A stretch of 64,000 nucleotides of DNA from Amycolatopsis sp. NBC_00345 (GTDB lineage: Bacteria > Actinomycetota > Actinomycetes > Mycobacteriales > Pseudonocardiaceae). The position numbers and the translations under genes are program-made. Below, one piece after another: positions 18,688 to 27,379 of this stretch. Where the stretch lies: positions 9,920,001 through 9,984,000 of the forward strand of contig NZ_CP107995.1 of NCBI RefSeq assembly GCF_036116635.1. The letters are read 5' to 3'. Below the pieces are notes generated by a model. The model was given only the letters and a program-made list of their open reading frames with translations, was not told the origin of the DNA and made no database searches. Positions within the stretch are counted from its first letter, which is position 1. Each line of letters begins with the position of its first letter.

Positions 18688-18922
18688 CGGGCCACGGCAG
18701 CACTGGCCTTCATGCGACGCGCATCGCGCAGTTCGCCGAGACGGCGCGGGCGACCTGCCTCACCGTGGCACCCGGCGGCGTCATCGGCACCCACCCGGCC
18801 GATGTACACCAGGTACTGCTCATCGTGGCCGGATCGGGTTGGGTCGCCGGAGCGACGGGGTACGCACCGCGGTCGCCCTCGAAGGCGGCGCGGTGACCGT
18901 CTTCGAACCTGAGACACGCTGA
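18684..18922 (+). pseudogene. Broken cupin-fold gene coupled to the NCS1 permease
   Basis: From GTG 18684 the frame encodes LHATRIAQFAETARATCL, GTHPADVHQVLLIVAGSGWV, a typical single-domain cupin beginning with a metal-site-like GxHxxxxxQ variant. Near 18855 the sensible reading switches frame to VRTAVALEGGAVTVFEPETR, stopping at 18922, while the original frame stops at 18896. The stretch that would carry the second cupin motif is also shortened. One frameshift plus an internal deletion fits the sequence. A short 70-residue product could still be made in the first frame. Confidence 0.6.
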
Positions 18923-19222
18923 CGCCGCCCACACCGGCCGACGCAGTGATGAAATGACCTTTTGTCGGCTAAAAATACGTTCTGCCGGATTCATCCGGAT
19001 CGCCGGGCTGTAGCCCGCGGCAGAGCCTGTGCCGCTAAACGGGAACCGGGATGGAGATTCGGGTCAAATGTCGACCCGAATGTCCGGAAGTTGAAAATTA
19101 ACGACCTTCGTCGGTTGTTCGAAGTTCGGGAAAACCGGACTCTGGTTGGGGTTCCGCCCCACCCCACCCGAATCCGGTCCCCATCGGGGCCTGATCCGGC
19201 CTGCCCGGAGGAGAACACGCCG
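18923..19222 (+). promoter_or_regulatory. 300-bp leader of the M4 protease gene with two inverted repeats
   Basis: No gene here. A perfect palindrome with arms ATTCGGGTC (19057-19065) and GACCCGAAT (19073-19081), seven bases apart, could be an operator or an mRNA hairpin 140 bp before the start. A smaller one, CCGGATTCATCCGG, is at 18985-18998. AT-rich runs around 18965-18980 and 19090-19100 may hold the promoter. Confidence 0.45.
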
Positions 19223-20776
19223 ATGACATGGCGCCGACCGCTTGTGCTGCTCGCAGCCGGTGTGCTGGCCGCGGCCATCACCACGACCGCGACCGCCCAG
19301 GCACAATCTCTCGAACCCCGGAACCCACTGACCGCCGAGGCGATGGCCGTCAACGCCGCGCAGCAGCTGGTGGCTTCCCGGCCGGCCGCGCTGCACGCCA
19401 GCCCGGACGACGTTTTCCAGCCGCACAACGTGATCTCGTCGGTCAACGGCCTCAAGTACGTGCCCTACGACCGCACCTACAAGGGCCTGCCGGTCGTCGG
19501 CGGCGACTTCGTCGTGGCCACGAACTCCGCGGGCAAGGTGCTCGCCACCTCGGTCGCGCAGACCAGCGCGGTCAACCTGCCCAGCACTTCGCCGAAGCTG
19601 ACCGCGCAGCAGGCCGAGGCGGTCGCCCGCACTCAGGTGCCCACTGTGGACAGTGTGCTTCCCGCGCAGCTCGCCGCCTACGCGGCCGGCACTCCGAAAC
19701 TCGCCTGGACGACCCAGGTCAGCGGCCGGAACGCGCAGGGGCCGAGCAAGCTGGACGTCGTCGTCGACGCCGTGACCGGCAAGGTGCTGCACACGCGGGA
19801 GCGCGTGGCCCACGGTGACGCGCAGGGCGTGTGGAACGGCCCGGAGCCGCTGCACATCGACACCACCAAGTCCAGCGACGGCAGCTACTCGATGGCCGAC
19901 CCGAACCTGTCGAACGTCAGCTGCCAGGACGCCGACACCAACCAGACCTTCACCAACTCCACCGACAGCTGGGGCAACGGCGACGAGACCAGCCGTGAGA
20001 CCGGTTGCGCCGACGCCCTGTACAGCATCCAGGCCGAGAACAAGATGCTGACCGATTGGCTGGGCCGCAACAGCTTCGACGGCAACGGCGGCGGCTGGCC
20101 GATCCGGGTCGGCCTCGACGACGAGAACGCCTACTACGACGGCAGCCAGGTCCAGATCGGGCACAACACGGCCGGCCAGTGGATCGGCTCGATCGACGTG
20201 ATCGCGCACGAGCACGGGCACGGCATCGACGACCACACCCCGGGCAGCCTGTCCGGCAACGGCACCCAGGAGTTCGTCGCGGACGTCTTCGGCGCCTCGA
20301 CCGAGTGGTATGCCAACGAGGCCGCGCCGTACGCCGTGCCGGACTTCCTCGTCGGCAACCAGGTGAACCTGGTCGGGAGCGGCCCGATCCGCAACATGTA
20401 CGACCCGTCCCAGCTCGGGGACAAGAACTGCTATGACAGCTCGGTTCCCGGCAGTGAGGTGCACGCCGCGGCGGGCCCCGGCAACCACTGGTTCTACCTG
20501 GCCGCCGAGGGGACGAACCCGACCAACGGCCAGCCGGTCAGCCCGACCTGCAACAACTCCACGGTCACCGGCATCGGTGTCCAGGACGCGGTGAAGATCT
20601 TCTACAACGCGATGCTGCTGAAGACCAGCGACAGCTCGTACCTGAAGTACCGCACCTGGACGCTGACCGCGGCGAAGAACCTCTTCCCGGACAGCTGCAC
20701 CCAGTTCAACAGCATCAAGGCGGCTTGGGACGCGGTGAGCGTGCCGGCGCAGTCGGACGACCCGACCTGCGGCTAG
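19223..20776 (+). CDS. Secreted M4 (thermolysin-like) zinc metalloprotease, preproprotein
   Basis: 517 residues. Signal peptide about 1-28, then an FTP/PepSY-type pro-region (HNVISSVNGLKYVPYDRTYKGLPVVGGDFVV and DVVVDAVTGKVL), then the mature enzyme. The zinc site is HEHGH at 329-333 with Glu330 catalytic, and the third ligand Glu350 is in TQEFVAD (E350-D354). A downstream AGPGNHWFYLAAEGT supplies the proton-donor His. ATG 19223 follows GGAGGAG at 19207-19213. It ends at palindrome B1, which it shares with the convergent secreted-protein gene. A long leader with an inverted repeat suggests regulation. Confidence 0.93.
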   Translation: MTWRRPLVLLAAGVLAAAITTTATAQAQSLEPRNPLTAEAMAVNAAQQLVASRPAALHASPDDVFQPHNVISSVNGLKYVPYDRTYKGLPVVGGDFVVATNSAGKVLATSVAQTSAVNLPSTSPKLTAQQAEAVARTQVPTVDSVLPAQLAAYAAGTPKLAWTTQVSGRNAQGPSKLDVVVDAVTGKVLHTRERVAHGDAQGVWNGPEPLHIDTTKSSDGSYSMADPNLSNVSCQDADTNQTFTNSTDSWGNGDETSRETGCADALYSIQAENKMLTDWLGRNSFDGNGGGWPIRVGLDDENAYYDGSQVQIGHNTAGQWIGSIDVIAHEHGHGIDDHTPGSLSGNGTQEFVADVFGASTEWYANEAAPYAVPDFLVGNQVNLVGSGPIRNMYDPSQLGDKNCYDSSVPGSEVHAAAGPGNHWFYLAAEGTNPTNGQPVSPTCNNSTVTGIGVQDAVKIFYNAMLLKTSDSSYLKYRTWTLTAAKNLFPDSCTQFNSIKAAWDAVSVPAQSDDPTCG

Positions 20777-20807
20777 TTCGCTGCTTGATGGCCTGAGTCC
20801 CGATGGT

Positions 20808-20858
20808 CCGTCAAGGCCTCCTTACCCGCGTGGCACGCGGGTAAGGAGGCCTTGACGG
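20808..20858. repeat. Palindrome family B, copy B1
   Basis: 51 bp: two perfect 24-bp arms beginning CCGTCAAGGCCTCCTTACCC and a GGC centre. It lies between the convergent M4 protease and the secreted protein at 20893, where it can act as a bidirectional terminator. Copies B2 and B3 are at 38955 and 59991. Confidence 0.85.
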
Positions 20859-20892
20859 CTTTCGCAGGGGGAACCGGGGCCAGAAAGCCGGC

Positions 20893-21351
20893 TCAGAACA
20901 CCAGGCCGACGCCGTTGCAGAGCTTCGGCCAGGTGTTGATGCCGGTCGTCGCGGCGACCTGGACGGCGGCCTTGCCCTTGGGGATCAGCACTGCCGGGTA
21001 CACGTCGGCGGTCAGCGGGATGTCGGCGTTCGCGATGTTGTTGAACGTGTGCGACGCGACGATGTTCGAGCTGCCCGGGTCGTTGAACACGTTCACCGTG
21101 ACCTGGTTGTCGCCGCTGATCTTGCCGCCGGCGTTGCGCACGTCGGCGTAGATGTTGACGATCTTCCAGTTGTTCCCGTCGTTGATGACGTTCGCCCAGC
21201 CCGAGACGTAGTTGGCCTCGGTCGGCGAGACGCGGGTGGTGCAGCCCGCGTGCCAGTCCGGGTTGTCGTCGGCCAGTGCGGCCGGCGCGGTCATCGCCAG
21301 CGTGGCCGCGGTGGCGGTCAAAGCCGTCAAAATGGATACGGAACGTCGCAT
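20893..21351 (-). CDS. Small secreted protein, unknown family
   Basis: 152 residues. A Sec signal peptide (RRSVSILTALTATAATLAM, cleavage near ALA|DD at about residue 28) precedes a mature part of about 124 residues with two Cys residues, one near each end (HAGCTTRVS and WPKLCNGVG), which could form a single disulphide. The sequence is rich in beta-prone and Asn/Asp residues (NVINDGNNWKIVNIYADVRNAGG). I do not recognise it; an immunoglobulin-like or carbohydrate-binding sandwich is possible. The ATG at 21351 follows GGGGAGAG, better than upstream in-frame starts. It is divergent from the importer operon. Confidence 0.75.
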   Translation of the reverse strand: MRRSVSILTALTATAATLAMTAPAALADDNPDWHAGCTTRVSPTEANYVSGWANVINDGNNWKIVNIYADVRNAGGKISGDNQVTVNVFNDPGSSNIVASHTFNNIANADIPLTADVYPAVLIPKGKAAVQVAATTGINTWPKLCNGVGLVF

Positions 21352-21566
21352 GAGCTCTCCCCATTGGTGTTGTGGATCTTCGAGACGACCGTAGCTCCAC
21401 AAGGGAGCGTCTGTACGGGAATTACCAACATTGAGTCGCGGTAGCCGCACCGGATTTGGATGTCAAGGGATCTCAGTGAGTTTCCCGGGATGCGGATGTC
21501 TATGCACGCGAGTGGGTGAGCGTGCGAACCTCGCCCCGACCTCAACCCCCGAAAGGCGACGCTGAC

Positions 21567-22625
21567 GTGCGCACCCACCACAGAACCCGCTTCCTGGCCA
21601 CGGCGCTGACCGCCCTGGCCGTCGTGGGCGTGCTCGCCGGCTGTTCCCGGGCCGAGACCTCCACCGCCCCCGCGGCGAACGAAGGCGCGGCCACCGAGGT
21701 CCGGCTCGGGTTCTTCCCGAACGTCACGCACGCGCCCGCGCTGATCGGGGTGAAGAAGGGCTTCTTCACCCAGCAGCTCGGCTCGACCAAGCTCACCACC
21801 CAGACCTTCAACGCCGGGCCCGACGAGGTCAACGCGCTGCTGGGCAACTCCCTCGACGTCGCGTTCATCGGCTCCGGCCCGGCGATCAACGCCTTCACCA
21901 AGTCCAAGGGCGCCATCCAGCTGATCTCCGGCTCGGTCTCCGGCGGCGCGCAGCTGGTCGTGAAGCCCGAGATCACCAGTGTCGAGGGGCTCAAGGGCAA
22001 GAACCTGACCACCCCGCAGCTGGCCAACACCCAGGACGTCGCGCTCAAGAAGTTCCTCGCCGAGAAGAAGCTGACCGACCAGGTCAAGATCACCACGATG
22101 GACAACCCGAAGACGCTCGACGCGTTCAAGAAGGGCGAGGTCGACGGCGGCTGGCTGCCCGAGCCGTGGTCGTCGAGGCTGGTCCTCGACGCCGGCGCGA
22201 AGGTGCTGGTCGACGAGAAGTCCCTGTGGCCGGACGGCCGGTTCCCGACCACGGTGGTCATCGTGCGCAGCGAGTTCCTGCAGCAGCACCCGGACACCGT
22301 GCGGGCGCTGCTCAAGGGCCAGCTGGCCGCGATCGACTGGGCGAAGGCCAACCCGGCGGACGCGAAGACCGTGGTCAACGGGGAGCTCAAGGACCTGGCC
22401 GGCAGCAGCCTCAGCCCGGCGGTGCTGGACCGCGCGTTCTCCGGCATCGAGCTGACCCCCGAGCCGATCCCGGCCGAGTTCCCGCAGCTCGCCCAGGACT
22501 CGGTCACCGCGGGGGTGGTGAAGTCCGCCGTCGCGCTGAAGGGCTTCGCCGACTTCGGCCCGCTCAACGATGTGCTGAAGGCCGAGAACCGGCCCGCCGT
22601 CGACGCTCCCGAACTAAGCAAGTGA
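21567..22625 (+). CDS. SsuA/TauA-like lipoprotein, ABC importer substrate-binding protein
   Basis: 352 residues from GTG 21567. The lipobox LAGC (near residue 29) indicates membrane anchoring. The fold signature of aliphatic sulfonate/taurine/nitrate binders is clear: EVRLGFFPNVTHAPALIGVKKGFF, LLGNSLDVAFIGSGPAINAF, GEVDGGWLPEPWSSRLV. It captures the ligand outside the membrane for the two following genes (20-bp gap to the ATPase). Aliphatic sulfonate is the most likely ligand class, but related proteins bind nitrate, pyrimidine precursors or taurine. No sulfur regulatory site was recognised upstream. Confidence 0.85.
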   Translation: MRTHHRTRFLATALTALAVVGVLAGCSRAETSTAPAANEGAATEVRLGFFPNVTHAPALIGVKKGFFTQQLGSTKLTTQTFNAGPDEVNALLGNSLDVAFIGSGPAINAFTKSKGAIQLISGSVSGGAQLVVKPEITSVEGLKGKNLTTPQLANTQDVALKKFLAEKKLTDQVKITTMDNPKTLDAFKKGEVDGGWLPEPWSSRLVLDAGAKVLVDEKSLWPDGRFPTTVVIVRSEFLQQHPDTVRALLKGQLAAIDWAKANPADAKTVVNGELKDLAGSSLSPAVLDRAFSGIELTPEPIPAEFPQLAQDSVTAGVVKSAVALKGFADFGPLNDVLKAENRPAVDAPELSK

Positions 22626-22644
22626 CGCGGAGAGGCAGCCGACG

Positions 22645-23436
22645 ATGACCACGACGCTCCCCAGTGGACGGACCAGTTTCACCGGCACGGCCGCGGTCCG
22701 GCTCGACGGCGTGGGCAAGGCGTTCGGCCCGGCCGGCCGGGCGGTGGTCGCGCTGGACGGCCTCGACCTGACGGTCGCGCCGGGCGAGTTCGTCTGCCTG
22801 CTCGGTGCGTCCGGCTGTGGCAAGAGCACGCTGCTGAACCTGGTCGCGGGACTGGACGCGCCGTCGGCGGGGAAGATCACGCTGAACACGTCACGGCCCG
22901 CGGTCATGTTCCAGGAGGCCGCGCTGATGCCGTGGCTCACCGCGGCCCGCAACGTCGAGCTGCCGCTGCGGCTGGCCGGGTTCGGCCGGGCCGAACGCCG
23001 GGAGAAGGCCGCCGAACTGCTGGAGCTGGTCCGGCTGAAGGGGGCCGGAAACAAGCGGCCGCACGAGCTTTCCGGCGGGATGCGCCAACGCGTCGCGCTG
23101 GCCCGCGCGCTGGCCGCGACCCACCGCGTCGGCGGTGACCCGGAACAGGCGCTGCTGCTGATGGACGAGCCGTTCGCCGCGCTCGACGCCATCACCCGCG
23201 ACGTCCTGCAGGGCGAGCTGCTGCGCGTCTACCGCAGCACCGGCACGTCGGTGCTGTTCGTGACCCACGACGTGCGCGAGGCGGTCCGGCTCGGCCAGCG
23301 CGTGGTGCTCCTGTCCTCGCGCCCCGGCCGGGTCGTGCGCGAGTGGGCCGACGTGCCGCTGGCCGACGCCGGGGAGCTGACCGAGGAAATCATCGGGCAC
23401 CTGCGAGAGGTGATCAGTACCCATGGCGCAGCTTGA
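22645..23436 (+). CDS. SsuB-like ABC importer ATPase
   Basis: 263 residues. Walker A is GASGCGKST, Q-loop MFQEAALMPWL, signature LSGGMRQR, Walker B LLLMDEPFAALD and the switch His in VTHDVREA. The C-terminus (SSRPGRVVREW) is typical of SsuB/TauB/NrtD ATPases. It energises import with the permease encoded directly downstream, whose start overlaps its end by 14 bp. ATG 22645 follows GAGGCAGC. Confidence 0.9.
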   Translation: MTTTLPSGRTSFTGTAAVRLDGVGKAFGPAGRAVVALDGLDLTVAPGEFVCLLGASGCGKSTLLNLVAGLDAPSAGKITLNTSRPAVMFQEAALMPWLTAARNVELPLRLAGFGRAERREKAAELLELVRLKGAGNKRPHELSGGMRQRVALARALAATHRVGGDPEQALLLMDEPFAALDAITRDVLQGELLRVYRSTGTSVLFVTHDVREAVRLGQRVVLLSSRPGRVVREWADVPLADAGELTEEIIGHLREVISTHGAA

Positions 23437-24313
23437 CCGGTCCGCCGGAGAGGCCGAGGACCTGGACGCCGTCGGCGCCGGCCTCGACGCGCTCGACGCC
23501 CCGGCCGGGGAACCGCGTCCGGGCTTCTGGAAGCGCTTCGCCTGGGGCTTCCTCCCGCCGGTGCTCGCGCTGGTGCTGCTGGTCGTCATCTGGCAGGTGC
23601 TGTGGGCCGCGGCGTTCTGGCCGGAGACCTACCTGCCCGCGCCGCTCGCGGTGTGGGACGAGTTCTGGGAACGGGTCGTCACCGGCGATTTGTTCGGCTA
23701 CATCTGGACGTCGGTGCACCGGGCCGCGCTCGGCTTCGCCGCCGGTGTGGTCATCGGCACACCGCTCGGCCTGCTCGTGGCGAAGGTCCGCGTGGTGCGG
23801 GCGGCGATCGGGCCGTTGCTGACCGGGCTGCAGAGCCTGCCGTCGGTGGCCTGGGTGCCGGCCGCGATCCTCTGGTTCGGCATCAACGACGGCGCCATCT
23901 ACTTCGTCGTGCTGCTTGGCTCGGTGCCCTCGATCGCGAACGGGCTGGTGTCGGGCATCGACCAGATCCCGCCGATCCTGCCGCGCGTCGGCCAGGCGAT
24001 GGGCGCCGGGCGGCTTTCGTCCGCGCGGTACATCCTGCTGCCCGCGGCGCTGCCCGGTTTCCTCGCCGGGCTCAAGCAGGGCTGGGCGTTCTCCTGGCGG
24101 TCGCTGATGGCGGCCGAGCTGATCGCGTTGTCGCCGCAGCTCGGGGTCGGGCTCGGCGCGTACCTGAACCAGGGCTCGTCGCTCAACACCATCGAAAAGG
24201 TGATCTCGGCGATCTTCCTGATCATGCTGGTCGGGGTCAGCATCGAGCTGCTGGTGTTCCGCCCGGCGGAGCGCGCGGTGCTGCGTGCGCGGGGGCTCAC
24301 GGCGTCACTCTGA
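23423..24313 (+). CDS. SsuC-like ABC importer permease
   Basis: 296 residues, about six transmembrane helices after a 30-residue acidic N-terminal extension. The BPD_transp_1 EAA loop is visible (GRLSSARYILLPAALPGFLAGLKQG), and the family stretch LPSVAWVPAAILWFG matches sulfonate/taurine permeases. It forms the channel partner of the preceding ATPase. The start overlaps the ATPase gene by 14 bp, so the two are probably translationally coupled. Confidence 0.9.
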   Translation: MAQLDRSAGEAEDLDAVGAGLDALDAPAGEPRPGFWKRFAWGFLPPVLALVLLVVIWQVLWAAAFWPETYLPAPLAVWDEFWERVVTGDLFGYIWTSVHRAALGFAAGVVIGTPLGLLVAKVRVVRAAIGPLLTGLQSLPSVAWVPAAILWFGINDGAIYFVVLLGSVPSIANGLVSGIDQIPPILPRVGQAMGAGRLSSARYILLPAALPGFLAGLKQGWAFSWRSLMAAELIALSPQLGVGLGAYLNQGSSLNTIEKVISAIFLIMLVGVSIELLVFRPAERAVLRARGLTASL

Positions 24314-24350
24314 CGAGTCGGCTCGTTGCCTGGTGCGAGAATCCCCGATC

Positions 24351-25340
24351 ATGTTCTCCGGGGTGCTGGCGCTGATCGCCGTCCTGATCTTCCTGGTGCG
24401 GTTTCTGCGTGAGCCGCGACGGTTCGGCAACGCCGTGTGGTTCGCGATCGCGCTGGTGCTGACGGGGCTGTGGCTGCTCGGTCTGCTCGGCGGCGTCACC
24501 TGGCTGCAGGCCGTGGTGCTGACGCTGCTCCTGGTGTTCGCGTTGATGTCCGCGCTGGTGCTGCCGTGGGCGCTCGTCGTGAACGGCGTGGTGATGTGGC
24601 GGCGCGAGGGGCACCGCCTGGCGAACCTGCTCTCGCTGCTGGCCGGGCTGGCCATGCTGGCGGTCTACGGCGTGGCCGTGACCGTGGTGCTGGTCGCGCA
24701 GCCGCGGTGGATGGCGGTCGCGGCGGTGTCGGTCCTGCTGGTGGCGGCGTACCTGGCCTTCGTGTTCACCGCGCTGTTGATGTACTCGGTGCTCTACAGC
24801 CGCGTGAACCGCCGCGCCCGCGCGGACGCCGTGATCGTGCTGGGCTCGGGGCTGCTGGGGGATCGGGTGCCGCCGCTGCTGGCGAGCAGGCTGGACCGGG
24901 CCGTGATCTTCTGGCGCCGTTGCCCGGAGGCGCTGGTGGTGGTGTCCGGCGGCCAGGGCGCGGACGAGCTGAAGTCCGAGGCCGCCGCGATGGCGGACTA
25001 CCTGGTGGCCGCGGGCGTGCCGCCGGCGCGGATCGTGCTGGAGGACCGGGCCACGACCACGGACGAGAACCTGCGGTACAGCATCGCTTTGCTGCGTGAG
25101 CGCGGTTTCACCGGCCGCGTCCTCGCGGTGACGAACAACTACCACGTCTTCCGCACCGCGGTCCTCGCCCGTCGCCTCGGCCTGCGCCTGGACGTCATCG
25201 GCGCCAGGACGGCCTCGTACTTCGTACCGAGCGCCTTCTTGCGCGAGTTCGTCGCCCTGCTGGTCCAGTACCGGAAGACGAATGCGGCGGCTTGCCTGGT
25301 CCTCGCGGCGGGGCCGGCGGCGCTGGCCCTGCTCGGCTGA
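24351..25340 (+). CDS. YdcF/SanA-like DUF218 membrane protein
   Basis: 329 residues. Five hydrophobic helices fill the first 150 residues, followed by a DUF218 domain: DAVIVLGSGLLGDRVPPLL, VVVSGGQGADE, EDRATTTDENLRYS and VTNNYHVFRT. DUF218 proteins have been linked to envelope integrity and vancomycin tolerance; biochemical function is unsettled. The ATG at 24351 has only a weak ribosome site. It begins 37 bp after the permease and may be read from the same mRNA without being part of the transporter. A strong hairpin follows at 25353. Confidence 0.8.
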   Translation: MFSGVLALIAVLIFLVRFLREPRRFGNAVWFAIALVLTGLWLLGLLGGVTWLQAVVLTLLLVFALMSALVLPWALVVNGVVMWRREGHRLANLLSLLAGLAMLAVYGVAVTVVLVAQPRWMAVAAVSVLLVAAYLAFVFTALLMYSVLYSRVNRRARADAVIVLGSGLLGDRVPPLLASRLDRAVIFWRRCPEALVVVSGGQGADELKSEAAAMADYLVAAGVPPARIVLEDRATTTDENLRYSIALLRERGFTGRVLAVTNNYHVFRTAVLARRLGLRLDVIGARTASYFVPSAFLREFVALLVQYRKTNAAACLVLAAGPAALALLG

Positions 25341-25352
25341 ACGTTCCCGGAA

Positions 25353-25395
25353 AACGAAGCAGGCCCGCGGGACGAACCCACGGGCCTGCTTCGTT
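25353..25395. terminator. Bidirectional hairpin between the DUF218 and DEAD-box genes
   Basis: Perfect 15-bp arms AACGAAGCAGGCCCG (25353-25367) and CGGGCCTGCTTCGTT (25381-25395) around a 13-base loop, placed between convergent genes. Confidence 0.85.
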
Positions 25396-25407
25396 GAGCG
25401 TTTCGGA

Positions 25408-27150
25408 TCAGCGACCGGAGCGACGGCCGCCCGCGCGGGTGCCCGAGGAGAAGGCCGCCGCGCCGCCGCGAGACGCTCCGCCGGTGCGGGGCTGGCCGCC
25501 ACCGGAGCGGGCCGGGGCCGCGCCACGCTGGGAGCCGCCGGAAGCGGAGCGGGCGGGCGGCTGCTGGGAGCGCTGGCCGGACCGGGCCGGGGCCTGGCCG
25601 TTGCGGGCCGGGGCCGCGCCACGGCTGCCCGAGCCCGAGCGGCCACCGCCCTGTCCGGCGCCGGACTGGCCGCGGGAACGGCCCTGCCGCGTGTCGTCAC
25701 GGCGGTCAGAGCCGGTCTCGGTCGTGTACTCCAGGCGCGAGCCGCGGCCGGCGGAGCCCGAACGGCCGCCGCCGGAGCGCTGGCCACGGCCGCTGTCGTC
25801 GCGGCGGGCTCCGGCTGCGGCGCGGGCGCCCGCGCCTCCGCGGTTTTCGCCAGAGGGACCGCCACGGCGGCCGCGGCCGCGCGGGGGACGCTCGTCGTCG
25901 TCGCGGCGGGAGCCGGGGGCGGCCTGCCCGCCCGCGGTGACCTTCTTGGGCCGGTTGTCCACGATCGGACGGCGCGGGGACGCGTCGAACGTCCGCTCGC
26001 CCGGGGCCAGCTCCGCCAGCAGCGGGTGGCCGGGGCCGATCTGCGTGGTGGTCGGCTTGATGCCGGCCTTGCGGGTGAGATCGCGCACGTCGCGCACCTG
26101 CTCGTCGGTCATCAGCGTGATGACGGTGCCCGAGGCGCCCGCACGCGCGGTGCGGCCCGAACGGTGCAGGTACGCCTTGTGCTCGACCGGCGGGTCGGCG
26201 TGGATGACCAGCGTGACGTCGTCCACGTGGATGCCGCGCGCGGCGATGTCGGTCGCGACCAGCGTCTTCGCCGCGCCCGAGGAGAACGCCTCGAGGTTGC
26301 GGGTCCGCGCGTTCTGGCCGAGGTTGCCGTGCAGCTCGACGGCGGGCACGCCGCTGGCCACGAGCTTGCGGGTGAGGGTCTTCGCGCGGTGCTTCGTGCG
26401 CGTGAACACCAGGGTGCGCCCGGGCGCCGCGGTTAGGTCGACGAGCACCGGCAGCCGGTGGGTCTCCTCGAGGTGCAGCACGTGGTGCGTCATCGTCGAG
26501 ACCGGCGACTGGGCCGAGTCGACGCTGTGCGTGACCGGGTCGTGCATGAAGCGCTTGACCAGCACGTCGACGCCGCCGTCGAGGGTCGCCGAGAACAGCA
26601 GCCGCTGGCCGCGCTCCGGGGTGGCGTCCATGATGCGCCGGACCTCGGGCAGGAAGCCCAGGTCGGCCATGTGGTCGGCCTCGTCGAGCACGGTGATCTC
26701 GATCTGGTCGAGCTTCACCTCGCCCTGGCGCATGTGGTCGGCCAGCCGGCCGGGGCAGGCGACGACGATGTCGACGCCGTCGCGCAGCCGGGTGATCTGC
26801 GGGCCGGCGCTGACGCCGCCGAAGATCGTGGTGGTCTTGAGGCCGAGCACCTTGCCGAGCGGCAGGATCGCGGCCTCGATCTGGGTGGCCAGCTCACGGG
26901 TGGGCGCCAGGATCAGCGCGCGCGGGCGGCCGGGACGGCGGCGCGTCGGGCCCTCGGCCAGCCGGCTGAGCATGGGCAGCACGAAGCCGTAGGTCTTGCC
27001 GGAGCCGGTGCGGCCGCGGCCGAGCACGTCGCGGCCGGCGAGGGTGTGCGGCAGCGTGGCCGCCTGGATGGGGAACGGTTCCGTCACGCCCTGCGCCGCG
27101 AGGGCGTCTACAAGGGCGGCGGACAGGCCGAGTTCGGTGAAAGTCGTCAT
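25408..27150 (-). CDS. DEAD-box RNA helicase with Arg/Gly-rich tail
   Basis: 580 residues. Two RecA-like domains contain the Q-motif (FTELGL ... FPIQ), Walker A GRTGSGKT near 46-52, DEAD in VLDEADHM, SAT in LLFSAT and HRSGRTARAG. From about residue 415 the protein becomes low-complexity and rich in Arg, Gly, Ser and Ala (many RGG/SGG-type units), a typical RNA-binding tail. Members unwind RNA in ribosome assembly and cold adaptation. ATG 27150 begins the conserved region; in-frame ATG 27186 would add 12 residues, and neither has a good ribosome site. An intergenic promoter region is shared with the divergent acyl-CoA dehydrogenase. Confidence 0.9.
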   Translation of the reverse strand: MTTFTELGLSAALVDALAAQGVTEPFPIQAATLPHTLAGRDVLGRGRTGSGKTYGFVLPMLSRLAEGPTRRRPGRPRALILAPTRELATQIEAAILPLGKVLGLKTTTIFGGVSAGPQITRLRDGVDIVVACPGRLADHMRQGEVKLDQIEITVLDEADHMADLGFLPEVRRIMDATPERGQRLLFSATLDGGVDVLVKRFMHDPVTHSVDSAQSPVSTMTHHVLHLEETHRLPVLVDLTAAPGRTLVFTRTKHRAKTLTRKLVASGVPAVELHGNLGQNARTRNLEAFSSGAAKTLVATDIAARGIHVDDVTLVIHADPPVEHKAYLHRSGRTARAGASGTVITLMTDEQVRDVRDLTRKAGIKPTTTQIGPGHPLLAELAPGERTFDASPRRPIVDNRPKKVTAGGQAAPGSRRDDDERPPRGRGRRGGPSGENRGGAGARAAAGARRDDSGRGQRSGGGRSGSAGRGSRLEYTTETGSDRRDDTRQGRSRGQSGAGQGGGRSGSGSRGAAPARNGQAPARSGQRSQQPPARSASGGSQRGAAPARSGGGQPRTGGASRGGAAAFSSGTRAGGRRSGR

Positions 27151-27349
27151 AAGCGGTGCGGACGCTCGAAGCGCCCTGGTCTCCATACCTGAGAAGGGTT
27201 GTCCTGCCCGGCGCAGACCCTTTACGGCCGCGGCGCGTGGTAGTCGACAACACGGCCCGAGGCAGAACTGAGCGGACCGCATGATCAGTTTACCTGGTCC
27301 GTGCCGCTCCCGTCGCGTGAGTTTGCCCGCACTTGGCCCGCTTGCTAAG

Positions 27350-27363
27350 TTACCGATGAGTAA
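27350..27363. promoter_or_regulatory. TTAC-N6-GTAA operator before the acyl-CoA dehydrogenase
   Basis: TTACCGATGAGTAA sits 16 bp before the start codon, where a repressor would block transcription. The same TTAC-N6-AGTAA form (TTACTCGCCAGTAA) precedes ccr at 58826-58839. TetR-family acyl-CoA-metabolism repressors bind sites of this kind. Confidence 0.5.
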
Positions 27364-27379
27364 TCACCGGAGGAGTGCC

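Noticed and set aside
21352..21566. Riboswitch in the leader of the SsuABC-type operon
   Set aside because: No recognisable SAM or other conserved core could be assembled from the sequence.
24297..25865. Ala/Arg/Gln-rich minus-strand frame over the DUF218 gene and helicase tail
   Set aside because: Shadow; overlaps the DUF218 gene and the in-frame helicase tail with no recognisable domain.
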